Shown here: piece after piece, positions 20,703 to 29,972 of the stretch | Layout of the letters: the number at the start of each line of letters is the position of its first letter | How positions within the stretch are numbered: the first letter of the stretch is position 1 | From: Pseudomonas paeninsulae | Lineage (GTDB): Bacteria > Pseudomonadota > Gammaproteobacteria > Pseudomonadales > Pseudomonadaceae | Direction: 5' to 3' | DNA: 64,000 bases | Assembly (NCBI RefSeq): GCF_035621475.1 | Contig: NZ_CP141799.1 | Location: 776,001-840,000 of the forward strand | Program-made: the position numbers and the translations under genes | The notes under the pieces: generated by a model | The model's input: the letters and a program-made list of their open reading frames with translations, nothing else | Databases searched by the model: none | What the model was told of the DNA's origin: nothing

Positions 20703-20763
20703 CCGATAAATAGAAGGGTTGTTTTGCATAACCCTCATCACAGGCCGCGCAAGTTTCCTTTTT

Positions 20764-21615
20764 ATGGCAAAAATCATTGGCATCATCGTTGTAATTGCTA
20801 GCGTGCTCGGCGGTTTTATTCTGTCCGGCGGCCAGTTCATGGCGCTGGTCCATCCTTTTGAAGTAATGATCATCGGCGGCGCCGCGCTGGGGGCTTTTCT
20901 GCAGGCCAACCCGGGCAGCATGTTCATGCAGGTGTTCAAGAAATCCTTGAGCATGTTCAGCTCGCGTTTCAGTCACGCCTACTATCTCGAGGTGCTGAAA
21001 CTGATCTACGAAATCCTCAACAAGAGCCGCCGCGAGGGGATGATGGCGATCGAGGCCGATATCGAGGAGCCGTCGGCCAGTCCGATATTCGGCAAGTATC
21101 CAGCCATCCTCAAAGACGAGCGGATGATGGCCTATATCTGCGATTACCTACGCATCATGTCCTCCGGCAATATGGCGCCGCATGAGCTGGAAGGCTTGTT
21201 CGATATGGAGATCGCCAGCCTCAAGGAAGAACTGGAGCATCCCGCGCATGCCGTGGCCAAGGTTGCCGACGCCATGCCTGCCATGGGGATCGTCGCCGCG
21301 GTGCTGGGCATCGTGATTACCATGTCGATTCTCGCCGAAGCGGATAACGCTCAGATCGGCGAGAAGGTGGGTACTGCGCTGGTGGGCACCTTCCTGGGTA
21401 TTCTGGCGTCCTACGGCTTCTTCGGACCCTTGTCGGGTGCCCTGGAGCATGACGCCAAGGAAGAACTCAATGTCTACGAGGCCATAAAGGCTGGTTTGGT
21501 CGCGTCGGCATCCGGCATGCCGCCGTCGTTGGCCGTCGAATTCTCGCGCAAGGTGCTCTACCCGGCCCATCGCCCGAGTTTTGCCGAGCTTGAGCAGGCG
21601 ATGCGCGGAAGCTAA
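20764..21615 (+). CDS. motA: flagellar motor stator protein MotA
   Basis: Proton-channel stator subunit coupling ion flow to flagellar rotation. The 283-residue protein begins MAKIIGIIVVIASVLGGFIL and has four membrane helices, with a large cytoplasmic loop between helices 2 and 3 (KKSLSMFSSRFSHAYYLEVL). The conserved ADAMPAMGIVAAVLGIV region holds the stator prolines. The overall sequence follows MotA rather than the second Pseudomonas stator MotC. ATG 20764 is chosen by homology, although the ribosome site is weak. motB starts 6 bases after the stop. Confidence 0.95.
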   Translation: MAKIIGIIVVIASVLGGFILSGGQFMALVHPFEVMIIGGAALGAFLQANPGSMFMQVFKKSLSMFSSRFSHAYYLEVLKLIYEILNKSRREGMMAIEADIEEPSASPIFGKYPAILKDERMMAYICDYLRIMSSGNMAPHELEGLFDMEIASLKEELEHPAHAVAKVADAMPAMGIVAAVLGIVITMSILAEADNAQIGEKVGTALVGTFLGILASYGFFGPLSGALEHDAKEELNVYEAIKAGLVASASGMPPSLAVEFSRKVLYPAHRPSFAELEQAMRGS

Positions 21616-21621
21616 CGGAAA

Positions 21622-22641
21622 ATGGACAACAATCAGCCGATCATCGTTAAGCGGGTCAAGAAGGTTGCCGCTGGCCACCATGGTGGTGCCTGGAAGATTG
21701 CCTTCGCCGACTTCGCCACGGCGATGATGGCGTTTTTCATGGTGATGTGGCTGATGTCCGTGGCTACCCCTGAACAGAAGAAATTGATTTCCGGTTACTT
21801 CAAAGATCCGATCGGCTTTTCCGAAAGCGCCAGTCCCTTCGTGATCGATCTCGGTGGTTCGCCCACTCCGGCACCGGACCGCACGCTCAACCAGCAGGTC
21901 GATGATCAAACCGAGGGCGAGGAGGTCGAGATCGAACCGGCGCAGGTCGACCCTACGCTGGCCGAAGGAATGGCCGACGAGCTGGAGCGCGAACGCCTCG
22001 AGTTGCTGCTGCAGGAGCTGCAGAGCAAGGTCGAGGAGAATCCGCAACTGCAGCGCTTCAAGGATCAGATTCTCTTCGAGATCACCCAAGATGGCTTGCG
22101 CATCCAAATCATGGACGCCGAAAACCGGCCGATGTTCGATAGCGGCAGTGCGCGCCTGCAGCCGCAGTTCGAAGACATCCTGCTGGCCCTGGCCGACACC
22201 ATCAGGGCGGTACCGAACAAGATCAGCATCAGCGGCCATACCGATGCCAAGCCGTTTGCCGGCGCTGGCGAGTTCGGCAATTGGGAACTCTCCGCGAATC
22301 GGGCCAATGCCGCTCGCCGCGCCTTGATCGCTGGCGGCTACGACGAGGTGCAGGTGGCTCGGGTAGTGGGTTATGCGTCGTCGGCGTTGTTCGACCGGGA
22401 CGATCCATTGAATCCGGTCAATCGGCGTATCGATATCGTCGTGTTGACGAAAAAGGCTCAGCGCGCTATCGAAGGCGAGCAGGATGGCGCCGTCGATGCA
22501 GTGCCTGCAGTGCCTGGCGGCGCCGCGCTACCTGAGTTGCCGCCGCCGCTCATCCCGGATCCGGCTGGGCCGGATGAGTTGCGTGAGCGCTTGAATATTT
22601 TCGAGGACGGGGTGTTGCAGTTCGATCAGCCGAGCGAATAA
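21622..22641 (+). CDS. motB: flagellar motor stator protein MotB
   Basis: Partner of MotA, 339 residues. A short basic N-terminus is followed by one membrane helix with the proton-carrying Asp30 in AFADFATAMMAFFMVMW. A linker and plug precede a C-terminal OmpA-like peptidoglycan-binding domain (ISGHTDAKPF, LSANRANAARRAL). A Pro/Ala-rich tail follows. It is longer than many MotB proteins because of the acidic linker around residues 90-125 (QTEGEEVEIEPAQVDP). It forms an operon with motA and ends just before a bidirectional hairpin. Confidence 0.95.
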   Translation: MDNNQPIIVKRVKKVAAGHHGGAWKIAFADFATAMMAFFMVMWLMSVATPEQKKLISGYFKDPIGFSESASPFVIDLGGSPTPAPDRTLNQQVDDQTEGEEVEIEPAQVDPTLAEGMADELERERLELLLQELQSKVEENPQLQRFKDQILFEITQDGLRIQIMDAENRPMFDSGSARLQPQFEDILLALADTIRAVPNKISISGHTDAKPFAGAGEFGNWELSANRANAARRALIAGGYDEVQVARVVGYASSALFDRDDPLNPVNRRIDIVVLTKKAQRAIEGEQDGAVDAVPAVPGGAALPELPPPLIPDPAGPDELRERLNIFEDGVLQFDQPSE

Positions 22642-22657
22642 ATTGCTGCATGTACGC

Positions 22658-22690
22658 ACCAGGCCGCGAGTAATCGCGGCCTGGTCGTTT
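22658..22690 (+). terminator. bidirectional hairpin between motB and rsgA
   Basis: A perfect 12-bp stem, ACCAGGCCGCGA and TCGCGGCCTGGT, separated by GTAA-like loop bases and followed by CGTTT. It sits between the convergent motB and rsgA stops and touches the rsgA stop codon, so it probably ends both transcripts. Confidence 0.75.
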
Positions 22691-23721
22691 CAGTAATCCG
22701 CGTCGGGCAGGCTGGCCAGGATATGCCGATAGCTGGCCATCCGTTGTGGCTGGACGCGACCGTCTTCCAAGGCCTTGAGCAGGGCGCAGCCAGGCTCGCG
22801 GTCATGCTTGCAGTCGCGAAAGCGGCACTGGCCGATCAGCTCGTTGAACTCGATGAACCCCGCTTCGACATCCGCGCGGCTGACATGCACCAGGCCGAAC
22901 TCGCGAATACCGGGCGAGTCGACCAGCTCGCCGCCGCCGGGGAAGTGGAACAGGCGTGCGGTGGTGGTGGTGTGGGTGCCCTTGCCGGTCAGTTCCGACA
23001 GCGGTCCGACCCGGGTGTCCACGCCTGGCAGCAGGCTGTTGACCAGCGATGACTTGCCAACCCCGGACTGGCCGACGAAGACGCTGACGTGGCCGTCGAG
23101 CTGCTGCTTGAGCTGCTCCATGCCGTCACCCTGATGGGCCGAGACTTCCAGTACTGGGTAGCCGAGCTGGCGATACACGCCGAGCAGGACGTTCAGCGCC
23201 ACGGCGTTCTGCTCGTCGATCAGGTCGGCCTTGTTCAGCAGCAGCAAGGGGCGAATGCCGGCGTGTTCGGCGGCCACCAGATAGCGGTCGATCAGGTTGG
23301 CGTGGGGCTCGGGTAGCGGTGCGAAGACGATCACGATCAGGTCGACGTTGGCCGCCACCGGCTTCAGCTGGCCGCGGGTATCCGGGCGGCACAGTTCGGT
23401 TTTGCGTGGCAATTGCGCAACGATGACGCCGATGCCTTGATTGCCAGCACGCCAGACCACGCGATCGCCGGTGACCATGGCCGGCAGGTTGGCGCGCAGG
23501 TGGCAGCGAAACACCTGGCCGGCCAGTTCGCCGTCCTCGGCTTCGACTTCGACCTGTACGCCAAAGTGGGCGATGACCAGGCCGAGCTGTTCCGGCCCGA
23601 GGTCGCCGCCTTCCAGGGTTTGCACGGCCTGCGACTCGCGCTTGGCGGCGCGGGAGGCTCGTTCGCCCTGAATTTTGTCGATACGCCAGCTTTGCCGGCG
23701 GTTGAGTTGGCGTTTGGCCAT
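22690..23721 (-). CDS. rsgA: small ribosomal subunit biogenesis GTPase RsgA
   Basis: Circularly permuted GTPase that helps mature the 30S subunit, 343 residues. Order: N-terminal OB-fold (about 70-125), a permuted G domain with the G4 motif NKAD before the G1 motif [10 protein letters not shown], then a C-terminal zinc-binding part ([16 protein letters not shown]). The N-terminus [18 protein letters not shown] is basic, as usual. In Pseudomonas it lies next to orn, and it is convergent with motB here. Confidence 0.96.
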   Translation of the reverse strand: MAKRQLNRRQSWRIDKIQGERASRAAKRESQAVQTLEGGDLGPEQLGLVIAHFGVQVEVEAEDGELAGQVFRCHLRANLPAMVTGDRVVWRAGNQGIGVIVAQLPRKTELCRPDTRGQLKPVAANVDLIVIVFAPLPEPHANLIDRYLVAAEHAGIRPLLLLNKADLIDEQNAVALNVLLGVYRQLGYPVLEVSAHQGDGMEQLKQQLDGHVSVFVGQSGVGKSSLVNSLLPGVDTRVGPLSELTGKGTHTTTTARLFHFPGGGELVDSPGIREFGLVHVSRADVEAGFIEFNELIGQCRFRDCKHDREPGCALLKALEDGRVQPQRMASYRHILASLPDADY

Positions 23722-23860
23722 GAAAGTTCCGAGGTTGACTTGCGGTGAAATCCGCCAGCGAGTCTAGCACGCGGCACATGCAGACTCGCGCTGCAGCGTT
23801 GCGGGTTAGACTGCAGCGCCGTGGCGATTGGCACGTAGCAGCGATAAGTAGAGGCGATAA

Positions 23861-24667
23861 ATGGTTGCGCGCGTACCGATGATTGCTCGAGTGGCCGGAC
23901 GCTATCCGGCCCTGCTGGCGTTGCTGGCGCAGCTATGCGCGGCGCTGGTGGTGGGCGGGGTGATCGTTCTGGCGGTGCAGTTCTCAAACTGGCGCCCCAG
24001 CAGCGTGGCCGCCGGTTTGATCCTGGGCTTGCTGGCGGCGAGTGTCGGTCGCTGGTTCGGTTTGTCGTCTTGGTGGTGGTGGCTGAACCTGGGGTTTGCC
24101 CCGGCGCTGATTCTGCTCAGCGGTGCGGCGCTGCCGTCCTGGGTGTTTCTGGCCGGCTTCCTGCTGCTGTTGCTGTGCAACTGGAATAGCGTCGGCGAGC
24201 GGGTGCCGCTGTATCTGACCGGGGCGCGCAGTCGTCAGCAGTTGGCCGAATTGCTCGTCCGGCAAGCGGTCGATTTCCGCTTCGCCGATCTCGGTTGCGG
24301 CCCGGCGGGAACCTTGCTCTGGCTGGCGCGGCGCTTTCCCCAGGCGCAGTTTGTCGGGGTGGAGACCGCGCCCTTGTCGTTTGCCATCGCCTGGCTGCGC
24401 GCATTGCCGCAGAACAACTGCCGGATTCGCTACGAAAATCTCTGGCGGACCGAGTTGGCGGAATTCGATGTGGTCTATTGCTTTCTCTCGCCCGCGCCGA
24501 TGGCGGCGCTATGGACCAAGGCAGTGGCGCAAATGGCCGTCGGTGCCTGGCTGGTCAGCAACAGCTTCGAGGTGCCTGGAGTGCCGGCCGATCAGCAAGT
24601 CGAGCTGCATGACTGGCGCCGCTCGCGCCTGCTGTTATGGCGGATGCCGGGTGTTGCTCGCAGCTGA
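23861..24667 (+). CDS. membrane-anchored class I SAM-dependent methyltransferase
   Basis: A 268-residue protein. The first 110 residues hold about three membrane helices (from [20 protein letters not shown] to [14 protein letters not shown]). A compact methyltransferase-like domain follows, with motif [19 protein letters not shown] and an acidic motif II FVGVET, then [13 protein letters not shown] at motif IV. The substrate is unknown. ATG 23861 has GAGG 6 bases upstream. It stands between divergent rsgA and co-directional orn; I do not recall it in the P. aeruginosa arrangement, so it may be a lineage-specific insertion. Confidence 0.72.
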   Translation: MVARVPMIARVAGRYPALLALLAQLCAALVVGGVIVLAVQFSNWRPSSVAAGLILGLLAASVGRWFGLSSWWWWLNLGFAPALILLSGAALPSWVFLAGFLLLLLCNWNSVGERVPLYLTGARSRQQLAELLVRQAVDFRFADLGCGPAGTLLWLARRFPQAQFVGVETAPLSFAIAWLRALPQNNCRIRYENLWRTELAEFDVVYCFLSPAPMAALWTKAVAQMAVGAWLVSNSFEVPGVPADQQVELHDWRRSRLLLWRMPGVARS

Positions 24668-24747
24668 CTGATCGTGGCGAGGGCAAGTCGGCAGGCTCCC
24701 GTGCGGGTTTATTCGCTAAACTGCCGGTATCAGCCGAGGAGTACAGC

Positions 24748-25290
24748 ATGCAGAACCCGCAGAATCTGATCTGGATCGACCTGGAAATGACCGGGCTCGA
24801 CCCAGAAAAGGACATGATCATCGAAATGGCCACGATCATTACCGATAGCGACCTCAACATCCTGGCCGAAGGCCCGGTGATTGCGGTGCATCAGAGTGAC
24901 GAGGCGCTTGCCGGCATGGATGAATGGAACACCCGCACCCATGGCGAAAGTGGCCTGGTCAAACGCGTGCGTGAGAGCACGATCAGCCAGGCCGAGGCCG
25001 AGGCACAGACCATTGCCTTTCTCGAGCAGTGGGTGGCCAAGGGCCAGTCGCCGATCTGCGGTAACAGCATCGGTCAGGATCGGCGTTTCCTCTATCGCTA
25101 CATGCCGGATCTTGAAGCCTATTTCCACTACCGTTATCTGGATGTTTCGACCCTGAAGATCCTCGCCGAGCGCTGGGCGCCGCAGCTCAAGGAAGGCTTC
25201 CAGAAAAAAGCCAGCCACCAGGCGCTTGACGATATTCGCGAGTCCATCGCCGAACTCCAGTACTACCGCGAGCATTTCATCAAGGCTTGA
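24748..25290 (+). CDS. orn: oligoribonuclease
   Basis: 3'-5' exoribonuclease of the DEDDh family that degrades di- and short oligoribonucleotides, including pGpG from c-di-GMP breakdown. It has 180 residues. Catalytic acids lie in [10 protein letters not shown] (Asp11, Glu13), in [10 protein letters not shown] and in the DEDDh segment [11 protein letters not shown]. The ATG at 24748 has GAGGA upstream (24736-24740). The gene is essential in P. aeruginosa and fits the c-di-GMP-rich context of this window. It ends only 11 bases before a palindromic repeat. Confidence 0.97.
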   Translation: MQNPQNLIWIDLEMTGLDPEKDMIIEMATIITDSDLNILAEGPVIAVHQSDEALAGMDEWNTRTHGESGLVKRVRESTISQAEAEAQTIAFLEQWVAKGQSPICGNSIGQDRRFLYRYMPDLEAYFHYRYLDVSTLKILAERWAPQLKEGFQKKASHQALDDIRESIAELQYYREHFIKA

Positions 25291-25300
25291 GCCTTGGCTT

Positions 25301-25446
25301 TAGCAGGCCGTTGAAAAAACGTAGGCGAGGCAGGCAAGACAAGGCAAAAACGGCCGAAAAAGCGCAGTTTACTGCTGTAAATGAGCATTTCGAGGCCGTT
25401 TTTAACGCAGTATTGCCAACGCAGGTAGTTTTTCAACGACCTGCTA
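25301..25446. repeat. 146-bp palindromic repeat element, copy 1
   Basis: The ends are inverted repeats: TAGCAGGCCGTTGAAAAAAC at 25301-25320 against GTTTTTCAACGACCTGCTA ending at 25446. Internal arms around AAAAACGGCC and GGCCGTTTTT also pair, so the whole unit can fold into one long imperfect hairpin. It lies between the convergent orn and queG genes and its right end supplies the queG stop codon. A related, longer copy is at 61497-61730. It is non-coding and too small for a transposase; it may be a MITE/REP-like element that doubles as a bidirectional terminator. Confidence 0.8.
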
Positions 25447-26517
25447 GGGTGCGCCCCGCTCGGCGTGGCGTGCCAGCGCCCACTCGACATGCTCGCGCAC
25501 CAGCGCCGAGGGGTGTTCGCGGCGGGCCTGCAGCGCCTCAAGCACCGGGATGCTCGACGGTGCATTGCCCAGGCCTACCGCCAGGTTGCGTAGCCAGCGC
25601 TCGTAGCCGGCACGGCGCAACGGCGAGCCTTCGGTACGGCTGAGAAATTCTTCTTCGCTCCAGCGGAACAGTGCGGCCAACTCGGCGTTGTCCAGTTGAT
25701 GGCGTGGCTGGAAGTCGCCCTGCTCGGTGGGGCGGGCGAAGCGGTTCCACGGGCAGACCAGCTGGCAGTCGTCGCAGCCGAACACGCGGTTGCCGATCGG
25801 TGCGCGCAGTTCCTCGGGGATCGAGCCTTTCAGTTCGATGGTCAGGTAGGAGATGCAGCGCCGTGCATCCAGCACGTAAGGGCCGACAAAAGCGGCGGTC
25901 GGGCAGATGTCCAGGCACGCAGTGCAGCGCCCGCAATGTTCTGTGGCGTGCGGTGCATCGACCGGCAGGGGCAGGTCGACGAACAGCTCGCCAAGGAAGA
26001 AGTAGCTGCCGGCGCTGCGGTTGAGCACCAGGGTGTTCTTGCCGATCCAGCCGAGTCCGGCCTGTTCGGCGATGGCTTTCTCCAGTACCGGTGCGCTGTC
26101 GACGAAGGCGCGGTAACCGAATGGGCCGACCTGTTGCTGGATGCGCTCGGCCAGTTGCTGCAGGCGTTTGCGGATCAGCTTGTGGTAATCGCGGCCCAGG
26201 GCGTAGCGCGAGACATAGGCTTTCTCCGGCTCGCCCAGGCGCTGGGCCATTTGTGTGTCGCCGGGCAGGTAATCCATGCGCAGCGAGACCACCCGCAAGG
26301 TGCCGGGCACCAGTTGGTCAGGATGCGAGCGTTTGCTGCCGTGGGCGGCCATATAGTCCATCTCGCCCTGGTAGCCGGCGTCTAGCCAGCGTTGCAGGTG
26401 CGCCTCGTGTTCACCCAGCTCCAGCCCGGCGATGCCGACCTGTTGAAAGCCCAGCTCGCGGCCCCAGTCCTTGATCGATTGGGCGAGGGCGATGAGGTCG
26501 AGTGCGGCAGTTGTCAT
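25444..26517 (-). CDS. queG: epoxyqueuosine reductase
   Basis: Cobalamin-dependent iron-sulfur enzyme for the last step of queuosine synthesis in tRNA, 357 residues. Two [4Fe-4S] motifs are visible: CGRCTACLDICPTAAF and CDDCQLVCPWNRF. A C-terminal HEAT-like part follows (RWLRNLAVGLGNAP). The N-terminal catalytic part includes the FVDSAPVLEKA and WIGKNTL segments typical of the family. The TAG stop at 25444-25446 lies inside the end of a palindromic repeat. It is divergent from nnr with only 59 bases between the starts. Confidence 0.95.
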   Translation of the reverse strand: MTTAALDLIALAQSIKDWGRELGFQQVGIAGLELGEHEAHLQRWLDAGYQGEMDYMAAHGSKRSHPDQLVPGTLRVVSLRMDYLPGDTQMAQRLGEPEKAYVSRYALGRDYHKLIRKRLQQLAERIQQQVGPFGYRAFVDSAPVLEKAIAEQAGLGWIGKNTLVLNRSAGSYFFLGELFVDLPLPVDAPHATEHCGRCTACLDICPTAAFVGPYVLDARRCISYLTIELKGSIPEELRAPIGNRVFGCDDCQLVCPWNRFARPTEQGDFQPRHQLDNAELAALFRWSEEEFLSRTEGSPLRRAGYERWLRNLAVGLGNAPSSIPVLEALQARREHPSALVREHVEWALARHAERGAP

Positions 26518-26546
26518 ATGGGGCGGGTAACCGGAGCGGAGGTAGG

Positions 26547-26552
26547 TATAAT
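26547..26552 (+). promoter_or_regulatory. candidate -10 box for the nnr operon
   Basis: A perfect TATAAT lies 25 bases before the nnr ATG. No good -35 is found at the normal distance (CGGGTA), so the element is uncertain and may need an activator. Confidence 0.35.
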
Positions 26553-26576
26553 TCTGCCAGACATCGGAGCCGACGC

Positions 26577-28067
26577 ATGCCGCAATCGCCAGACAATCTT
26601 CCCTGCGCTCTATATAGCGCCGCCCAGGTGCGCGAGCTGGATGCCCGCCTGATCGCTGCCGGTACCCCCGGTTTCGAGCTGATGAGCCGCGCCGCCCATG
26701 CCATCTGGCGGGCGCTGCGCCGCCGTTGGCCGGACGTCGGGGCGCTGACGGTGCTGGCCGGCTGCGGCAACAATGCCGGTGACGGTTACCTGGTGGCCGC
26801 TCTGGCGCTGCGTGCCGGCTGGCGCGTGCAACTGCTAGCGGTGGGCGATCCGGCGCAGTTGCAGGGCGCTGCCGCCTTGGCGCGTGATGAGGCGCAGGCC
26901 GCTGGCGTGACTATCCAGCCCTGGAGCGAGTGCGCCGCGCTGAATGGCGTGGTGCTCGATGCGCTGCTCGGCACTGGCCTGAACGGCGCGGTGCGCGAAC
27001 CCTATGCCCAGGCGATCCGCCTGCTCAACGCCAGTGGCCTGCCGGTACTGGCGGTGGATATTCCCTCGGGCCTGTGCGCCGACAGCGGTCAGGTACTGGG
27101 CGTGGCTGTGCGTGCGCAGCTGACGGTGAGCCTGGTCGGGCTGAAACTGGGGCTGTTCACCGGTGAGGCGCTCGATTGGGTCGGCGAACTGGTATTCGAT
27201 GACCTGCAGGCCGATCCGGCACTGGTCGCTGCGCAGGCGTGCGTGGCGCAACGCCTGGCCGGGGCGACTCTGCCGCGCTTGCTGGCGCGGCCGCGCAGCG
27301 TGCACAAGGGCCAGTTGGGCCATGTGCTGGTGGTCGGCGGTGACCGCGGCTTTGCCGGCGCGGCCTTGCTCGCCGCGCAGAGCGCTTTGCGCGCTGGCGC
27401 CGGAATGGTATCCCTGGCGACGCGTGGCGAACATCTGGCCGCGGCGCAGGCGCGCATCCCCGAGGTGATGGGCTTCGCCGTGGCCTCGGCCAATCAGCTT
27501 CGGGCGTTGGGCGCTTCGGCCAGTGTCTGGGTGGTCGGGCCGGGCCTGGGACAGGGTGCCTGGGGTCGCAGCCTGTTGTCGCTGGCGGCGATCACCAGCG
27601 CGCCACAGGTGTGGGATGCCGATGCCCTGAACCTGCTGGCCGCGGCTGCGGTCAAGATGCCGGCTGGTGGGGTGATTACCCCGCATCCGGGCGAAGCCGC
27701 GCGCTTGCTGGGCATCAGTGCCACCGCCGTGCAGGCCGATCGCCCGGCCGCGGCGCGAGCCCTGGCCCGGCGCTATCAGGCGGTGTGTGTGCTCAAGGGC
27801 GCGGGCACGCTGTTGGCAGATCCTGGCGGGCAGCTGTTGCTCTGTGATCGCGGTCACCCGGTAATGGCCGGCGCCGGTTTGGGCGATGTACTGGCGGGCC
27901 TGATTGGCGCGTTGCTGGCGCAGGGCTTGCCGGCGCTGGCGGCGGCCAGTCTGGCAGTCTGGCTGCATGCAAGTGCCGGCGAGCATCTGGCCGAGCAGGG
28001 CTGTGGGTTGGCGGCGAGTGACCTGTGCGCCACCATTCGTCAATTGTTGCAGGAGCAGTCAGCTTGA
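26577..28067 (+). CDS. nnr: bifunctional NAD(P)H-hydrate repair enzyme
   Basis: Repairs damaged hydrated NADH/NADPH. The 496-residue fusion has an N-terminal epimerase (YjeF-N, with GCGNNAGDGYLVAALALR and AVDIPSGL) and a C-terminal ADP-dependent dehydratase domain. The latter contains VVGGDRGFAGAALLAA and the ATP-site motif GAGLGDVLAGLIGALL. The ATG at 26577 has GGAGC 6 bases upstream. It is the first gene of the run nnr-tsaE-amiB-mutL-miaA-hfq-hflX, and its stop overlaps the TTG start of tsaE. Confidence 0.95.
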   Translation: MPQSPDNLPCALYSAAQVRELDARLIAAGTPGFELMSRAAHAIWRALRRRWPDVGALTVLAGCGNNAGDGYLVAALALRAGWRVQLLAVGDPAQLQGAAALARDEAQAAGVTIQPWSECAALNGVVLDALLGTGLNGAVREPYAQAIRLLNASGLPVLAVDIPSGLCADSGQVLGVAVRAQLTVSLVGLKLGLFTGEALDWVGELVFDDLQADPALVAAQACVAQRLAGATLPRLLARPRSVHKGQLGHVLVVGGDRGFAGAALLAAQSALRAGAGMVSLATRGEHLAAAQARIPEVMGFAVASANQLRALGASASVWVVGPGLGQGAWGRSLLSLAAITSAPQVWDADALNLLAAAAVKMPAGGVITPHPGEAARLLGISATAVQADRPAAARALARRYQAVCVLKGAGTLLADPGGQLLLCDRGHPVMAGAGLGDVLAGLIGALLAQGLPALAAASLAVWLHASAGEHLAEQGCGLAASDLCATIRQLLQEQSA

Positions 28068-28531
28068 CCGAATTAGAGCTGTATGCCGCCGATGAAGCGG
28101 CGATGTTGAGCCTGGGCGCGCGTATCGCTCAGGTGACTGGCGGGCGTGGGGTGATCTATCTGCATGGCGATCTGGGCGCTGGCAAAACCACCCTGTCGCG
28201 CGGGATCATTCGCGGTCTGGGTCATATCGGGGCGGTGAAGAGTCCGACCTTTACTCTGGTCGAGCCTTACGAAATCGACGCGGTTCGCGTGTTCCATTTC
28301 GATCTGTATCGCCTGGTCGACCCCGAGGAATTGGAGTACCTGGGGGTGCGCGACTACTTCGAGGGCGATGCCTTGTGCCTGGTCGAGTGGCCAGAGCGCG
28401 GAGCAGGCGTTTTGCCAAAGGCCGATATGGATATTACCATTACCGCGCAAGCGCCCGGCCGTTCCCTGCATCTGCAGGTGCAAGGCGAGCGCGGCGACAC
28501 CTGGCGTGCCACTTTGGCCGCCGGGGCATGA
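28064..28531 (+). CDS. tsaE: tRNA threonylcarbamoyladenosine biosynthesis ATPase TsaE
   Basis: ATPase of the complex that makes t6A37 in tRNAs, 155 residues. Walker A is GDLGAGKTT; the conserved KSPTFTLVEPY and VFHFDLYRL segments follow. The start is taken as TTG at 28064 (TTGA overlap with the nnr stop, AGGAG at 28051-28055). The resulting N-terminus MTELELYAADEAAML has family length, and no ATG is available in frame nearby. The following amidase gene starts 22 bases downstream. Confidence 0.93.
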   Translation: MTELELYAADEAAMLSLGARIAQVTGGRGVIYLHGDLGAGKTTLSRGIIRGLGHIGAVKSPTFTLVEPYEIDAVRVFHFDLYRLVDPEELEYLGVRDYFEGDALCLVEWPERGAGVLPKADMDITITAQAPGRSLHLQVQGERGDTWRATLAAGA

Positions 28532-28553
28532 TCAAAAAAAAATGGGGTTGGGT

Positions 28554-29972
28554 ATGCGCATAGGCGCGCGTTTCATCGCGGTTGGAGTGGTACTGGCGGC
28601 GCTGGCTGTCGAGGTTTTTGCCGCTTCGGATGTGCGCAGCGTAAGGCTGTGGCGTGCGCCGGACAACACACGTCTGGTGTTCGACCTGTCCGGTCCGGTG
28701 CAGCACAGTGTCTTTACCCTCACGGCGCCGAACCGTATCGTCATCGATGTTAGCGGCGCCAAACTCGCGACCCAGTTCGATAACCTGGCGTTGAGCAATA
28801 CACCGATTACCGGCATGCGTTCGGCGCAGCGCACGCCCGAGGACCTGCGGGTGGTGATCGATTTGTCGGCGCAGGTCACGCCGAAGAGTTTCGTCCTGGC
28901 GCCCAACCAGCAATATGGCCATCGCCTGGTGGTTGATCTGTTCGATCAGGAGTCGGGTGCTGCCCCCAGCCTGCCCGTGACGCAGGTTGCCAGTGCGCCG
29001 CAGTTGCCGGTAACGCCGACCCAGGCACCGCCCAAGTGGACGCCGCTACCCAGTGGCAAGCGCGATATCGTCATCGCCATCGATGCCGGTCACGGTGGTG
29101 AAGACCCTGGCGCGCTGTCACCGATCAAGGGCCTGTTCGAGAAGCAAGTGACCCTGGCGATTGCCAAGGAGTTGCTCCGCCAGGTCAATGCCGAGAAAGG
29201 CTTCCGCGGTGAGCTGGTGCGTACCGGCGACTACTTCATCCCATTGCGCAAGCGCACCGACATTGCGCGCAAGAAGGGCGCGGATCTGTTCGTTTCGATT
29301 CATGCCGATGCGGCGCCGCGGGCGGCGGCCTTTGGCGCGTCGGTGTATGCCCTGTCGGATCGCGGCGCCACCTCGGAGACGGCGCGCTGGCTGGCCGACT
29401 CGGAGAATCAGTCGGACCTGATTGGCGGTGCCGGCAATGTCAGTCTGGACGATAAGGACCGCATGCTGGCCGGGGTGTTGCTGGATCTGTCGATGACCGC
29501 TTCGCTGTCGTCCAGCCTGAATGTCGGCAACAAGGTGCTGAGCAATATGGGGCGGATCACCCCGCTGCATAAGCGCCGGGTCGAGCAGGCGGGTTTCATG
29601 GTACTCAAGTCGCCGGATATGCCGTCGATCCTGGTCGAGACCGGGTTTATCTCCAATCCTAATGAGGCGCGCAAACTGGCCAGTTCCGGCCACCAGCAGG
29701 CGCTGGCACGTTCTATCGTCACCGGCGTGCGGCAGTTCTTTCAGCAGAATCCACCGCCCGGCAGCTACGTCGCCTGGCAACGCGATAACGGCAAAATCGT
29801 CCAGGGACCGCGCGAGCATGTGGTCAGCTCCGGTGAGAGCCTGGCGTTGATCGCGCTGCGTTATCAGGTCAGCCTGGGCGCCCTGCGCAATGCCAATTCG
29901 CTGAAGTCTGACGTGATCAAGGTCGGTCAGACCCTGCAGATTCCCAGCACTGCGCTGGCGGCTCAACCATGA
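28554..29972 (+). CDS. amiB: N-acetylmuramoyl-L-alanine amidase AmiB-type
   Basis: Periplasmic peptidoglycan amidase acting at the division septum, 472 residues. A signal peptide ([20 protein letters not shown], ending VFAA) is followed by an AMIN domain (about 25-130) and a Pro-rich linker. The zinc-dependent Amidase_3 domain has [13 protein letters not shown], and the SIHADAA and [13 protein letters not shown] segments. A C-terminal LysM motif follows ([20 protein letters not shown]). ATG 28554 gives the cleanest signal peptide; an in-frame ATG at 28542 is possible. It overlaps mutL by 4 bases (ATGA). Confidence 0.93.
   Translation: MRIGARFIAVGVVLAALAVEVFAASDVRSVRLWRAPDNTRLVFDLSGPVQHSVFTLTAPNRIVIDVSGAKLATQFDNLALSNTPITGMRSAQRTPEDLRVVIDLSAQVTPKSFVLAPNQQYGHRLVVDLFDQESGAAPSLPVTQVASAPQLPVTPTQAPPKWTPLPSGKRDIVIAIDAGHGGEDPGALSPIKGLFEKQVTLAIAKELLRQVNAEKGFRGELVRTGDYFIPLRKRTDIARKKGADLFVSIHADAAPRAAAFGASVYALSDRGATSETARWLADSENQSDLIGGAGNVSLDDKDRMLAGVLLDLSMTASLSSSLNVGNKVLSNMGRITPLHKRRVEQAGFMVLKSPDMPSILVETGFISNPNEARKLASSGHQQALARSIVTGVRQFFQQNPPPGSYVAWQRDNGKIVQGPREHVVSSGESLALIALRYQVSLGALRNANSLKSDVIKVGQTLQIPSTALAAQP

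Noticed and set aside
25287..25643. 118-codon plus-strand frame from the orn end into queG
   Set aside because: It is built from the palindromic repeat and the antisense of queG.
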